DNA of 64,000 nt, from contig CAMDNQ010000003.1 in assembly GCA_945903265.1 (NCBI GenBank), positions 62,001-126,000 of the forward strand, read 5' to 3'. The stretch's first letter is position 1; each line of letters starts with the position of its first letter. Below, one piece after another: positions 45,470 through 55,128 of the stretch. Below the pieces are notes generated by a model that had not been told where the DNA came from, made no database searches, and worked only from the letters and a program-made list of their open reading frames with translations. Origin of the DNA: Candidatus Sulfopaludibacter sp. SbA3 (lineage in GTDB: Bacteria > Acidobacteriota > Vicinamibacteria > Vicinamibacterales > UBA2999). A program made the translations under genes and the position numbers.

Positions 45470-47428
45470 ATGAGCACTGCGACCAACGGGCGTCCAACTC
45501 CGGCCGCGTCGACTACGGCGTCGAGCACGTCATCGACCAGGGCGTGGAGCGTGCACGACGCGAGCGAGCTCTACGAGGTCGCGCGCTGGGGCCACGGGTA
45601 CTTCTCCATCAATCCCGCCGGCCACGTGCAGGTCCACCCGACCAAGAATCCCGCGCACGCCATCGACCTCAAGGAGCTCGTGGACCGACTCGAGCTGCGC
45701 GGCATCAGCCTGCCGGTGCTCATCCGGTTCACCGACATCCTCCGCCATCGGCTCGGCGAGATTCACACCGCCTTCCAGTCCGCGATCGCCCAGAACCAGT
45801 ACCAGGGCGGCTACAGCTGCGTGTACCCGATCAAGGTCAACCAGCAGCGCCAGGTCGTGGAGGAAGTGCTCGATTTCGGCCGGCCCTATAAGTTCGGTCT
45901 CGAGGCGGGATCCAAGCCCGAGCTCCTGGCCGTCGTGGCGATGGCCGACAACGACACGCCCATCATCTGCAACGGGTTCAAGGACGCCGAATTCATCGAG
46001 ACCGCCATGCTGGCCCAGAAGATCGGCCGCAACATCATCCCGGTTGTCGAGAAATACACCGAGCTCGGGCTGATCCTCGAGATCGCCGAGCGGGTTGGCG
46101 TGCGGCCGCAGATCGGCATGCGCGTCAAGCTGGCCGCCCGCGGCAGCGGCCGCTGGCAGTCGTCGGGCGGGTTCCGCTCGAAGTTCGGGCTGACGGTCAC
46201 CGAGATCATGCGCGGCCTCGATGAGCTGAAGTCGCGCAACATGCAGGACTGCTTCAAGCTCCTGCACTTCCATCTCGGCAGCCAGATCACGAACATCCGG
46301 ATCGTCAAGGGCGCCCTCAACGAAGCGGCCCGGGTCTACACGGAGCTGGCGCGGCTCGGTGCGGGCCTCCAGTTCCTGGACGTCGGCGGCGGCCTCGGCG
46401 TGGATTACGACGGATCCCAGACCAACTTCGAATCGAGCATGAACTACACGCTCGAGGAATACGCCAACGACGTCGTCTATCACATCCAGACTGTGTGCGA
46501 CGAAGCCGGGGTGCCGCACCCGACGATTATTTCGGAGAGCGGACGCGCGGTCGTCGCGTATCACAGCGTGCTCGTCTTCAATGTGCTCGGGGTCTCGGGG
46601 TTCGGCGACGAGAAAGTGCCGCTGGCGGCCAATCCCGACTGGGAGCAGCCGCTCGTCGACCTCGTCGAGACGTATAACAACGTCACCGCGAGGAACGCGC
46701 TCGAGGCGTACCACGACGCGCAGCAGGCGCTCGACATGGCACTGAGCCTGTTCAACGGCGGGTACCTGCCGCTCGAGCAGCGCAGCATGGCCGAGAACCT
46801 GTACTGGGCGACATTGATCAAGCTCCAGAAAATCGCCCAGACGATGGGCGACGTGCCGGAAGATCTGCAGCACCTCGACGAGCAGCTGTCGGACACCTAC
46901 TTCTGCAACTTCTCGCTGTTCCAGTCGATCCCGGACAGCTGGGCGATCAAGCAACTGTTCCCCGTGATGCCGATTCACAGGCTGAACGAAAAACCGGGCA
47001 ACCATGCCGTTCTCGGCGACATCACCTGCGACTCCGACGGCAAGCTCGATCGGTTCGTCGACCGGCGCGATGTCAAGAAGACGCTGCCGCTCCACGGCGT
47101 GAACGGCGGCAACTACTACCTGGGCGTCTTCCTCGTGGGGGCCTACCAGGAGATTCTCGGCGACCTCCACAACCTGTACGGCGACACGCACGCCGTCCAC
47201 GTCAGTCTCGACGCCAACGGCGAGCCGCGGCTCGACACGCTCATCAAGGGCGACACCGTGCGCGAAGTCCTCGACTACGTCGAATTCGACGCCGAGATGC
47301 TGATGGGGAAACTACGGACCGACGTGGAAACCGCCGTCCGGGCGGGACGGGTCGATTACGAAGGGGCCGGCCGTCTGCTCCGGTTCTACGAAGACGGCCT
47401 GCACGGGTACACCTACTTAGAAAGCTAG
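45470..47428 (+). CDS. speA: biosynthetic arginine decarboxylase
   Basis: PLP enzyme of the alanine-racemase fold that makes agmatine, the first step of the arginine route to putrescine. It has 652 residues, as expected for SpeA. The PLP lysine is in YPIKVNQQRQVVEEV (~residue 120); other blocks are GLEAGSKPEL, HFHLGSQITNIR, DVGGGLGVDYDG, SESGRAVVAYHS and SLFQSIPDSWAI. The start at 45470 (MSTATNGRP) opens a low-complexity Ser/Thr leader of ~24 residues. No Shine-Dalgarno is seen and TATCAT ends 9 nt upstream, which suits a leaderless mRNA. speB is not in the window. Confidence 0.96.
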   Translation: MSTATNGRPTPAASTTASSTSSTRAWSVHDASELYEVARWGHGYFSINPAGHVQVHPTKNPAHAIDLKELVDRLELRGISLPVLIRFTDILRHRLGEIHTAFQSAIAQNQYQGGYSCVYPIKVNQQRQVVEEVLDFGRPYKFGLEAGSKPELLAVVAMADNDTPIICNGFKDAEFIETAMLAQKIGRNIIPVVEKYTELGLILEIAERVGVRPQIGMRVKLAARGSGRWQSSGGFRSKFGLTVTEIMRGLDELKSRNMQDCFKLLHFHLGSQITNIRIVKGALNEAARVYTELARLGAGLQFLDVGGGLGVDYDGSQTNFESSMNYTLEEYANDVVYHIQTVCDEAGVPHPTIISESGRAVVAYHSVLVFNVLGVSGFGDEKVPLAANPDWEQPLVDLVETYNNVTARNALEAYHDAQQALDMALSLFNGGYLPLEQRSMAENLYWATLIKLQKIAQTMGDVPEDLQHLDEQLSDTYFCNFSLFQSIPDSWAIKQLFPVMPIHRLNEKPGNHAVLGDITCDSDGKLDRFVDRRDVKKTLPLHGVNGGNYYLGVFLVGAYQEILGDLHNLYGDTHAVHVSLDANGEPRLDTLIKGDTVREVLDYVEFDAEMLMGKLRTDVETAVRAGRVDYEGAGRLLRFYEDGLHGYTYLES

Positions 47429-47475
47429 TTCACGCTTCTAAGTTCTCACTTCGCGGTTCGTGTTCAGGTGTTCGG
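47429..47475 (+). repeat. TTCACGCTTCT phrase repeat, left copy
   Basis: TTCACGCTTCT, then GTTCT, CTTC and GTTCGTGTTCA. An inverted partner sharing these blocks is at 48626-48670, so the two copies flank the kinase pseudogene and the small membrane protein gene. Confidence 0.65.
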
Positions 47476-47483
47476 CATTCGGG

Positions 47484-48130
47484 TTATTGCTGCCGCAGCG
47501 CCGGCCAATTCGTAATGAGCGTGAACGCATTGGAGCCCGGCCCATCCTGGGTTACGTTGACGAGAAACCGTCGTCCATCCACAGACACGTCATATCCGTA
47601 TCCGAGAGAATCTGGCGTCGGGCGCAACGGGAACATCGCCTCGGGCGTCGGGCGAGAAGCGGGAAGGCCACATGGCGCCCCGTCGACCACAGGAATGCGC
47701 GCGCCGCCACCGTCGAGAGGGAGCGCGAAGACGCTGAACTGGTCCTAAAAGAGAAGGTACCTGCCGTCGCTCGACCAGCTCGTGGTGCGCCGCGTTGCTG
47801 TTGCCGCGACTACCAGCCCGGCCCTCGGGGCCGGGGTAGAACGTGAATTTGCTGCGAACGCCGCGCGCCATCTCAACAAGCCAGATGTGATGTCTTCGAG
47901 GCCATGGACGATGGCGATGTTCGGATGGTTCAGGGATGCGAGGAGCTGCGCCTCGCGTTCGAAGCGCGCCAGGCGTTCGGGTCCGCAGCGAACGCCTCGG
48001 GCAGCACCTTGATCGCCACGTCGCGGGCAAGGCGCGTATCGCGGGCGCGATACACCTCACCCATGCCGCCCACGCCAAGCGGCGCCACAACGTCGTACGG
48101 ACCGCTGCGGGTACCGGGTGAAAGAGACAT
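47484..48130 (-). pseudogene. decayed Ser/Thr protein kinase
   Basis: The reading starts well: [47 protein letters not shown], with an intact glycine loop and Lys. After a frameshift near 47990, another frame continues with [27 protein letters not shown], the alphaC region. The sequence then jumps straight to IWLVEMARGVRSKFTF, which belongs to the C-terminal propeller of such kinases, so most of the kinase is deleted. An in-frame TAG near 47747 interrupts SDGRYLLF-DQFSVFALP, and the tail ends LITNWPALRQQ. Full-length relatives are ~850-900 residues. It cannot make a functional kinase. Confidence 0.85.
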
Positions 48131-48268
48131 CAGTTCTGGCGACGAGCGCGACGATTCTATGCGGATGCAGGCCTAAAGATACGGCGCTGACGTGCGGGGG
48201 CGTCGAGATGCCGGCGCTCACAGCCGGCATCGGAAATTATTGGAATCGTCGCGGAGAGAACGGTGTTT

Positions 48269-48541
48269 TCAGCGCAAGCCCTGAAGCGTCAGATTCAGAA
48301 TCGCAGCCATGGCAGCGAGCTGCCCGACCCAGAACAGGAAGTTCCACTTCAGCAGATCGAACCGGAGATTCGACATCCGCTCATTGAGCCGCGAGTCGAA
48401 CCGCGCCTCCGCCTCGTCGAGGGTGCGACGGAGCCGCTCCTCGCCTATCCGGTGCGCCTCGGCAAACATCATGAGCAGTCCATCCGCTCCCTCGCTGCCA
48501 AGCTTCTGGCGGACAGGCGGCGGCACCAATAAGGTTTCCAT
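48269..48541 (-). CDS. small coiled-coil membrane protein
   Basis: A 90-residue protein starting METLLVPPPVRQ at ATG 48541, with GGAGACG ahead. The middle is a helical, charged stretch (LMMFAEAHRIGEERLRRTLDEAEARFDSRLNERMSNLRFDLLKW) suited to a coiled coil. The C-terminus has one TM helix (FLFWVGQLAAMAAILNLTL). This layout recalls DUF1640/CCDC90-like proteins, including the LKW-FWVGQ junction. The role is unknown; DUF1640 relatives include mitochondrial carrier regulators, a distant analogy. The longer frame to 48625 would begin in repeat sequence. Confidence 0.75.
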   Translation of the reverse strand: METLLVPPPVRQKLGSEGADGLLMMFAEAHRIGEERLRRTLDEAEARFDSRLNERMSNLRFDLLKWNFLFWVGQLAAMAAILNLTLQGLR

Positions 48542-48625
48542 TCGCGTCTCCACGCCGGCACCTGACCTCGCACCAGACGACGATGCCATCGTCGTGACCG
48601 GCCTGTCAAACACCGCGAGCCGCAC

Positions 48626-48670
48626 CGAACATGAACACGAACTGAGAAGCCAGAACAGAGAAGCGTGAAC
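48626..48670 (-). repeat. TTCACGCTTCT phrase repeat, right inverted copy
   Basis: Read on the minus strand: TTCACGCTTC, TGTTCT, GGCTTC, AGTTCGTGTTCA, TGTTCGG. The same blocks appear in the same order at 47429-47475 in the opposite orientation. Confidence 0.65.
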
Positions 48671-48673
48671 GTT

Positions 48674-51571
48674 CTACGACGCTTTTCGGCGCAGGTCGAA
48701 AAAGCGTCTGCACGCCCGCTGGAACCGCTCGTTGAGCGGACCTGCGACGGCCGACGGCACCGGGCCGAGGCGCGTCCACTGCGCCTGGACGCTCTTGACT
48801 TCCTGCTCCGCGGCTCTCCACCGCGACTCCTCGGACTCGGACTTCCCGCCGGCGATCGTGTTCGACGCCAGACGGTCGCGCCAGCGCTGAGCGAGCAGCT
48901 CGGTCGGCGACATCTGTTTTGCCGGCTGCGGCGACTCCGACGCCAGCTCCTCGACGCGCGTCACCAGCTTTTCCATGCGCTTCTGCGTCGTCTCGGGATC
49001 GAGATCCGTCCCGGCAAACGCCGCCGGCCATGCCGCCACCAGACGCGAGACCGCGTCGTGATATCGGGCGGCCAGGTCCTGCTGCATGTGACGTGGAAGC
49101 TCCGGTGCCTGCTGCCACCGGTCGCGGGCCTGCTGGATCACGGCCGCGAGGCCGTCCGGGGCGGGGGCCGCCTCGGCGCCGGCGTCAGCGCCTGCCGCCG
49201 GCGTCAGCTGCTCCAGCTCGCCGATGATCGCCTCGCGCGGCGCGGCTTTGGCCGAGAGCTCCAGCTGGTCGCGATGCTTGTAGCGATCGAAGAAGCGATC
49301 GCAGGCCGTCCGGAACCGCTGCCAGACGACGTCGGACTTGGACTTCCGGACGGGCCCGATGGTCTTCCACTGGGCCTGCAGCTGGCGGACCTGCGACGAC
49401 GCGGCGTCCCAGTCGGTTGACTCGGCGAGCGCCTCGGCTTTCGCGCAGAGGTCTTCCTTCGCCGTCAGATTCGCGTTCCACGCTTCCTTGCGGTTCTTGA
49501 GGTCTTCCTGGCGGCGGGTGAAGAAGCGATCGCAGGAAGCGCGGAAGCGCTCCCAGACCGCCTTCTCGTGGCCGCGCGGCACGGCGCCCACCGTTTTCCA
49601 CTCCGCCTGGAGCCCCTGCAGGGCGACGGCGGTCTTGACCCAGTCGGTCGAATCGGCGAGCGCCTCGGCGCGGTCGCAGAGCGCCTGCTTCTTCGCGAGG
49701 TTGGACGTCCGCTCCTCCGCCTGCGCGGCGAAGTGCGGCGCCGTGCGGCCAAACACCTCATCCTGCGCCGTCTTGAAGCGGCGCCACATCAGCTCGCCCT
49801 TGGCGGGAGGCGCCAGGGCGACCTCCTTCCACTTGGCCTGCAGCTCGCGCATGCGGCGCACTGCTGCCTCAGGTGCCGCCTCGGTGTCGGGCAAGTCCTT
49901 GAGCGCCTCCATGTCCTTGCAGAGGGCTTCCTGCACCTGCAGGTTCGCCCACCGCTGCCACTCGTCGGCGTCGCGCTGCTCCTGTACCCGCGGCGTGAGG
50001 GCCGCACGGGCCGCCTCGAGCCGCGCATGGATCTCCTGCCAGTCTTTCTTGGAGGGGAGGGACACGCGCTCCTCGAGCGCGGTGCGGATATCGCGCAGCG
50101 CGCGGAGTCCTGCCTTGAGCGAGATCTGGTCGGCGGCCGCCAGCGCATCCACGTGCCGCACGAGCTGCTGCAGCCGCCGGAGGGCGTCCTGCTGCTGCCG
50201 CGCACGCGCCTCGACCTGCTGGTGTTCACGCCCCTCGAGAACCGCGATCGCACGCTCGAGCCGCTCGGCCGCGGCCGGATTCGCCTGCGCATGCTCTCGG
50301 AGGACGTCGGCGTCGCGGCGAAGACCGCGCCAGCGTGCGATCACTTCCTCCAGTGACTGGTCGGAGGAGACGAGCTGTTCCAGCTCGGTGGCGAGTGTCT
50401 CGAGCCGTCCACCGGCTGCCGCGGCGAGCTGGCGGCGGCGCTCGCCGTCCTCGTAGGTCCGGCACGCGTCCTGGAACCGGCGCGTGAGCGGCGCGGCGTA
50501 TTCCAGCGCCATCGGCGGCAGGCTGTCCCACCGCACCTTGAGCTCCGCGATCCGATCCGCGGCGTCCGGACCGGACAACGGGCCCGAGAGGCGCTCCGCT
50601 TCCTCGCAGATCGCCAGCCGGTCGGCCTGCTCGCGGAGCAGCGCGCGGGCGCGCTCCTCGTCGGCGGCCCGCTCCTGCTGCCGTTCGGCAATCGCCTCGC
50701 GCACAGCGTCGCTGGCCACCTCGAACTGCTGCAACAGGGCCGGCTCGACGTCGACGGCGACATCGGCCTGCATCTCCGCCCACGCGAGCCGCACGGCGGT
50801 GAGGCCCTCTCCCGCGGCGTCCGGATCGGCGAGGGCGACGAGCGCCTCGGCGCGGTGCAGCAGGTCGAGCGCGCGGTCGCGTTCCTCCGCGGTCATGCGC
50901 ACCTCGGCGGGCGCCGGCACCGGTGCCGGCTCCGTCAGCAGCCGCAGCCGCGCGCGCGCGCGCCGCGCCGCCACCTTGTTGCGCGCGTGCTGCGCGACGT
51001 CATCGAACGCGTCGGCCGTCGAGAGCTGCTCGAGTGCCGCCACGGCGGCGTCGGTGTGCTCCGCCTTGAGCGCCACGTTGCGAATTTCGTCGGCATCGGT
51101 GAGCCGTGCCAGCGCGCGCAGGCGCGTGGCGCCGTCGCGGCTGTGACGGCTGATCGACGACAGGATTTTCTGATCCTCGACGAGATCGACCACGCCCGCG
51201 CGCACGTCGGCGCTGGAGCTGTCGCGGGCGACGAGCACGATTTCCTTGCTTCGCGACAGCGCGATCAGCTGACGGACGGCGTCGAGGGCCTGCGGCAGGT
51301 CGTCGGTCTCGGCCGCGATGCCGGCGATGCCGCGGATCGCTTCGGCGCGCACGTCCTCGTCCGGGTCGGTCTTCGCGATATCGGCAAGTACCGAGGGGTC
51401 ATCGATTCTCGTGGCCGCGGCGCGGCGGACGCGGGGTTCGGCGTCTTCGCGCGCGAGCGCGTGCAACGCCTCGGCCTCGTCGGGGCCGAGTTCGTACACC
51501 GCGGCGGCGCGGACCGAGGGGTCCGTGTGCTTCCAGCGAGGTTGAGGACGCAGCTTTTCGAGAATACCCAT
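48674..51571 (-). CDS. HEAT-repeat and DUF349 protein
   Basis: A 965-residue cytoplasmic protein. Residues ~1-220 hold HEAT-like repeats (DPSVRAAAVYELG, EPRVRRAAATRIDDPSVLADIAK, DEDVRAEAIRGIAG). The rest is built of helical DUF349 units, recognisable by a W-K/R-x-(I/V/L)-G-P-(V/A)-x-(R/K) consensus: LQAEWKTVGAVPRGHEKAVWERFR, LQAQWKTIGPVRKSKSDVVWQRFR, VQAQWTRLGPVPSAVAGPLNERFQ, and more degenerate copies before them. DUF349 proteins are widespread and uncharacterised; a nucleic-acid or ribosome link has been suggested only weakly. No catalytic residue is visible. It is preceded by a 288-bp gap. Confidence 0.85.
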   Translation of the reverse strand: MGILEKLRPQPRWKHTDPSVRAAAVYELGPDEAEALHALAREDAEPRVRRAAATRIDDPSVLADIAKTDPDEDVRAEAIRGIAGIAAETDDLPQALDAVRQLIALSRSKEIVLVARDSSSADVRAGVVDLVEDQKILSSISRHSRDGATRLRALARLTDADEIRNVALKAEHTDAAVAALEQLSTADAFDDVAQHARNKVAARRARARLRLLTEPAPVPAPAEVRMTAEERDRALDLLHRAEALVALADPDAAGEGLTAVRLAWAEMQADVAVDVEPALLQQFEVASDAVREAIAERQQERAADEERARALLREQADRLAICEEAERLSGPLSGPDAADRIAELKVRWDSLPPMALEYAAPLTRRFQDACRTYEDGERRRQLAAAAGGRLETLATELEQLVSSDQSLEEVIARWRGLRRDADVLREHAQANPAAAERLERAIAVLEGREHQQVEARARQQQDALRRLQQLVRHVDALAAADQISLKAGLRALRDIRTALEERVSLPSKKDWQEIHARLEAARAALTPRVQEQRDADEWQRWANLQVQEALCKDMEALKDLPDTEAAPEAAVRRMRELQAKWKEVALAPPAKGELMWRRFKTAQDEVFGRTAPHFAAQAEERTSNLAKKQALCDRAEALADSTDWVKTAVALQGLQAEWKTVGAVPRGHEKAVWERFRASCDRFFTRRQEDLKNRKEAWNANLTAKEDLCAKAEALAESTDWDAASSQVRQLQAQWKTIGPVRKSKSDVVWQRFRTACDRFFDRYKHRDQLELSAKAAPREAIIGELEQLTPAAGADAGAEAAPAPDGLAAVIQQARDRWQQAPELPRHMQQDLAARYHDAVSRLVAAWPAAFAGTDLDPETTQKRMEKLVTRVEELASESPQPAKQMSPTELLAQRWRDRLASNTIAGGKSESEESRWRAAEQEVKSVQAQWTRLGPVPSAVAGPLNERFQRACRRFFDLRRKAS

Positions 51572-51758
51572 TCTTTACAAGTTTTCCGGAACCCGTAAGT
51601 CCTTACATCTCACGTAGAACCGGCAAAGAGCACCGGACGACATTTTGGATCGGTGTAAACGGCTGGCCGTAGATCCTGGGTCATTACTCCACGCCAGTCG
51701 CATGGGTGCCAAGGTCGACTAGGCCTTATTGCAGGATGGGTACCAGCTTTGGATGAAA

Positions 51759-51802
51759 AGTCGGCAGTCGGCCGTCGGCCGTAGGCAGCCGGCGGTCAGC
51801 AG
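51759..51802. repeat. AGTCGGCAGTCGGCCGTCGG phrase repeat
   Basis: Degenerate GTCGGC/GTAGGCAGCC units related to the TAGTCGG run at 10939-10975. It lies just beyond the glnA terminator. Confidence 0.75.
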
Positions 51803-51807
51803 CGGCA

Positions 51808-51839
51808 GAAAACAAAAGGGCCGGCACGAATGCCGGCCC
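51808..51839 (-). terminator. rho-independent terminator of glnA
   Basis: On the minus strand: GGGCCGGCA, TTCG tetraloop, TGCCGGCCC, then TTTTGTTTT. A perfect 9-bp stem about 20 nt after the glnA stop. Confidence 0.93.
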
Positions 51840-51859
51840 CTCTGCCTACTACCTACCGC

Positions 51860-54037
<2,178 letters not shown>

Positions 54038-54125
54038 TGCGAGTGCTGTCCTTTCGGGAAAATTAGGAGCCCGGTGGGCGATGTCGAGAATTATGTGCGG
54101 AAAGGACGGGCTTCCGCAATATCCG

Positions 54126-54155
54126 TTGACGGCCATATATCCACATATGTAGATT
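54126..54155 (+). promoter_or_regulatory. promoter of the second SahR-like gene
   Basis: TTGACG at 54126-54131, 18-nt spacer, TAGATT at 54150-54155. The operator lies between the boxes. The predicted start is at ~54162, only a few nt before the GTG at 54166. Confidence 0.6.
54139..54154. promoter_or_regulatory. operator-like site of the second SahR-like gene
   Basis: ATCCACATATGTAGAT, a near-perfect 16-bp dyad around ACATATGT. It shares ATCC, TATG and GAT at the same spacing with ATCCGTTTATGCGGAT at 36458-36473. Confidence 0.7.
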
Positions 54156-54165
54156 CATAGATATC

Positions 54166-55119
54166 GTGCAGCGCGCATCGGCCCTTTTTCGCCTCCTTTC
54201 GGACAGCACCAGGCTTCGGCTGCTTCGGGTGCTGTCGCAGGATCGCTTCAATGTCAGCGAGTTAACGGGCATTCTGGGAGTTGCCCAATCGGGGGTCTCC
54301 CGACATCTTGGGTTGCTCAAGGACGCGGGGCTCGTTGAAGAGGAGCGCGAGGCTGGATTCGTCTACTACAAGATTGGCCATCAAAACCGTAGCAACGGAC
54401 ACGGCCCGCTCTGGTCGCTGCTCGACACCCATTTCGCGTCGGCCGATGACGAACAGGCCGTCCGGCAGGATGAAGCGCGCCTGCACGAGGTCCTGCGGCA
54501 CCGGAAGGAAAATTTCGAGACGCACGGGGACATCCGGCAGCTCGTCCCGGGCCGCAGCTGGGCCGCCTGGGCACGCGCGCTCGGCCATCTGCTTCCCCCG
54601 CTGGAGGTCGCCGACATCGGGTGCGGCGAGGGATATCTGACGGTGGAAATGGCGGGCTGGGCCAGGACGGTCTACGGCATCGATCGGTCGGACGAGGTGC
54701 TCGAGCGCGCGCGCGCCCTCGCCGGCCGGCGAAAGGTCGCCAATATCCAGTGGCGCAAGGGCGAGCTCTCGCACCTGCCGTTGCGCGAAGACGCGGTAGA
54801 TGTCGCCCTGGTGTCGCAGGCGCTGCACCACGCAGCGGACCCGGAAGAAGCGGTCGCCGAGGCCGTCCGGATCCTCAAGCCGGGCGGCCGTCTGGTCGTC
54901 CTCGATCTACGCAAGCACGATCAGAAATGGGTGGCGACCCGCTTCGGCGATCGCTGGCTTGGATTCGACGACGCCGAACTCGAACGATTGCTCACGGGGA
55001 GCGGCCTCACGGACGTGCGCGTACAGGTCGGCGCGCGCCTGCCGGGTGACCCGTTTGTGGTCCTGATCGCGTCCGGAGCCAAGCCCGCCCGATCCAGGAA
55101 ACTCAAGAGTAGAGACTAG
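54166..55119 (+). CDS. ArsR-family regulator fused to methyltransferase domain (SahR-like), second copy
   Basis: A 317-residue paralogue of the 35520-36455 protein. An ArsR winged helix (residues ~1-85: LLSDSTRLRLLRVLSQDRFNVSELTGILGVAQSGVSRHLGLLKDAG) is followed by a class I methyltransferase fold (~residues 140-310: VADIGCGEGYL motif I, VYGIDRSDEVLERARALAG, VSQALHHAADPEEAVAEAVRILKPGGRLVVLDL). It starts with GTG and is divergent from glnA. metH begins 9 nt after its stop, so the two form one operon. By analogy with SahR it probably senses SAH and represses this operon. The last codons (KSRD) and TAG lie in an AGAGAC repeat. Confidence 0.88.
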   Translation: MQRASALFRLLSDSTRLRLLRVLSQDRFNVSELTGILGVAQSGVSRHLGLLKDAGLVEEEREAGFVYYKIGHQNRSNGHGPLWSLLDTHFASADDEQAVRQDEARLHEVLRHRKENFETHGDIRQLVPGRSWAAWARALGHLLPPLEVADIGCGEGYLTVEMAGWARTVYGIDRSDEVLERARALAGRRKVANIQWRKGELSHLPLREDAVDVALVSQALHHAADPEEAVAEAVRILKPGGRLVVLDLRKHDQKWVATRFGDRWLGFDDAELERLLTGSGLTDVRVQVGARLPGDPFVVLIASGAKPARSRKLKSRD

Positions 55120-55123
55120 AGAC
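55106..55123. repeat. AGAGTAGAGACTAGAGAC phrase repeat
   Basis: Covers the last codons and TAG of the SahR-like gene and most of its 9-nt gap to metH. Related to 45429-45452. Confidence 0.6.
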
Positions 55124-55128
55124 CCTTC

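Larger units (their letters stand above)
51572..51859. other. intergenic region between the DUF349 gene and glnA
   Basis: 288 bp with no convincing gene. The first ~185 bp are plain sequence that could hold the DUF349 promoter. The rest contains the GTCGGC repeat at 51759-51802 and the glnA terminator. Confidence 0.5.

Noticed and set aside
55100-55128. Cobalamin or SAM riboswitch before metH
   Set aside because: Only 9 nt separate metH from the upstream gene, so no room for a riboswitch.
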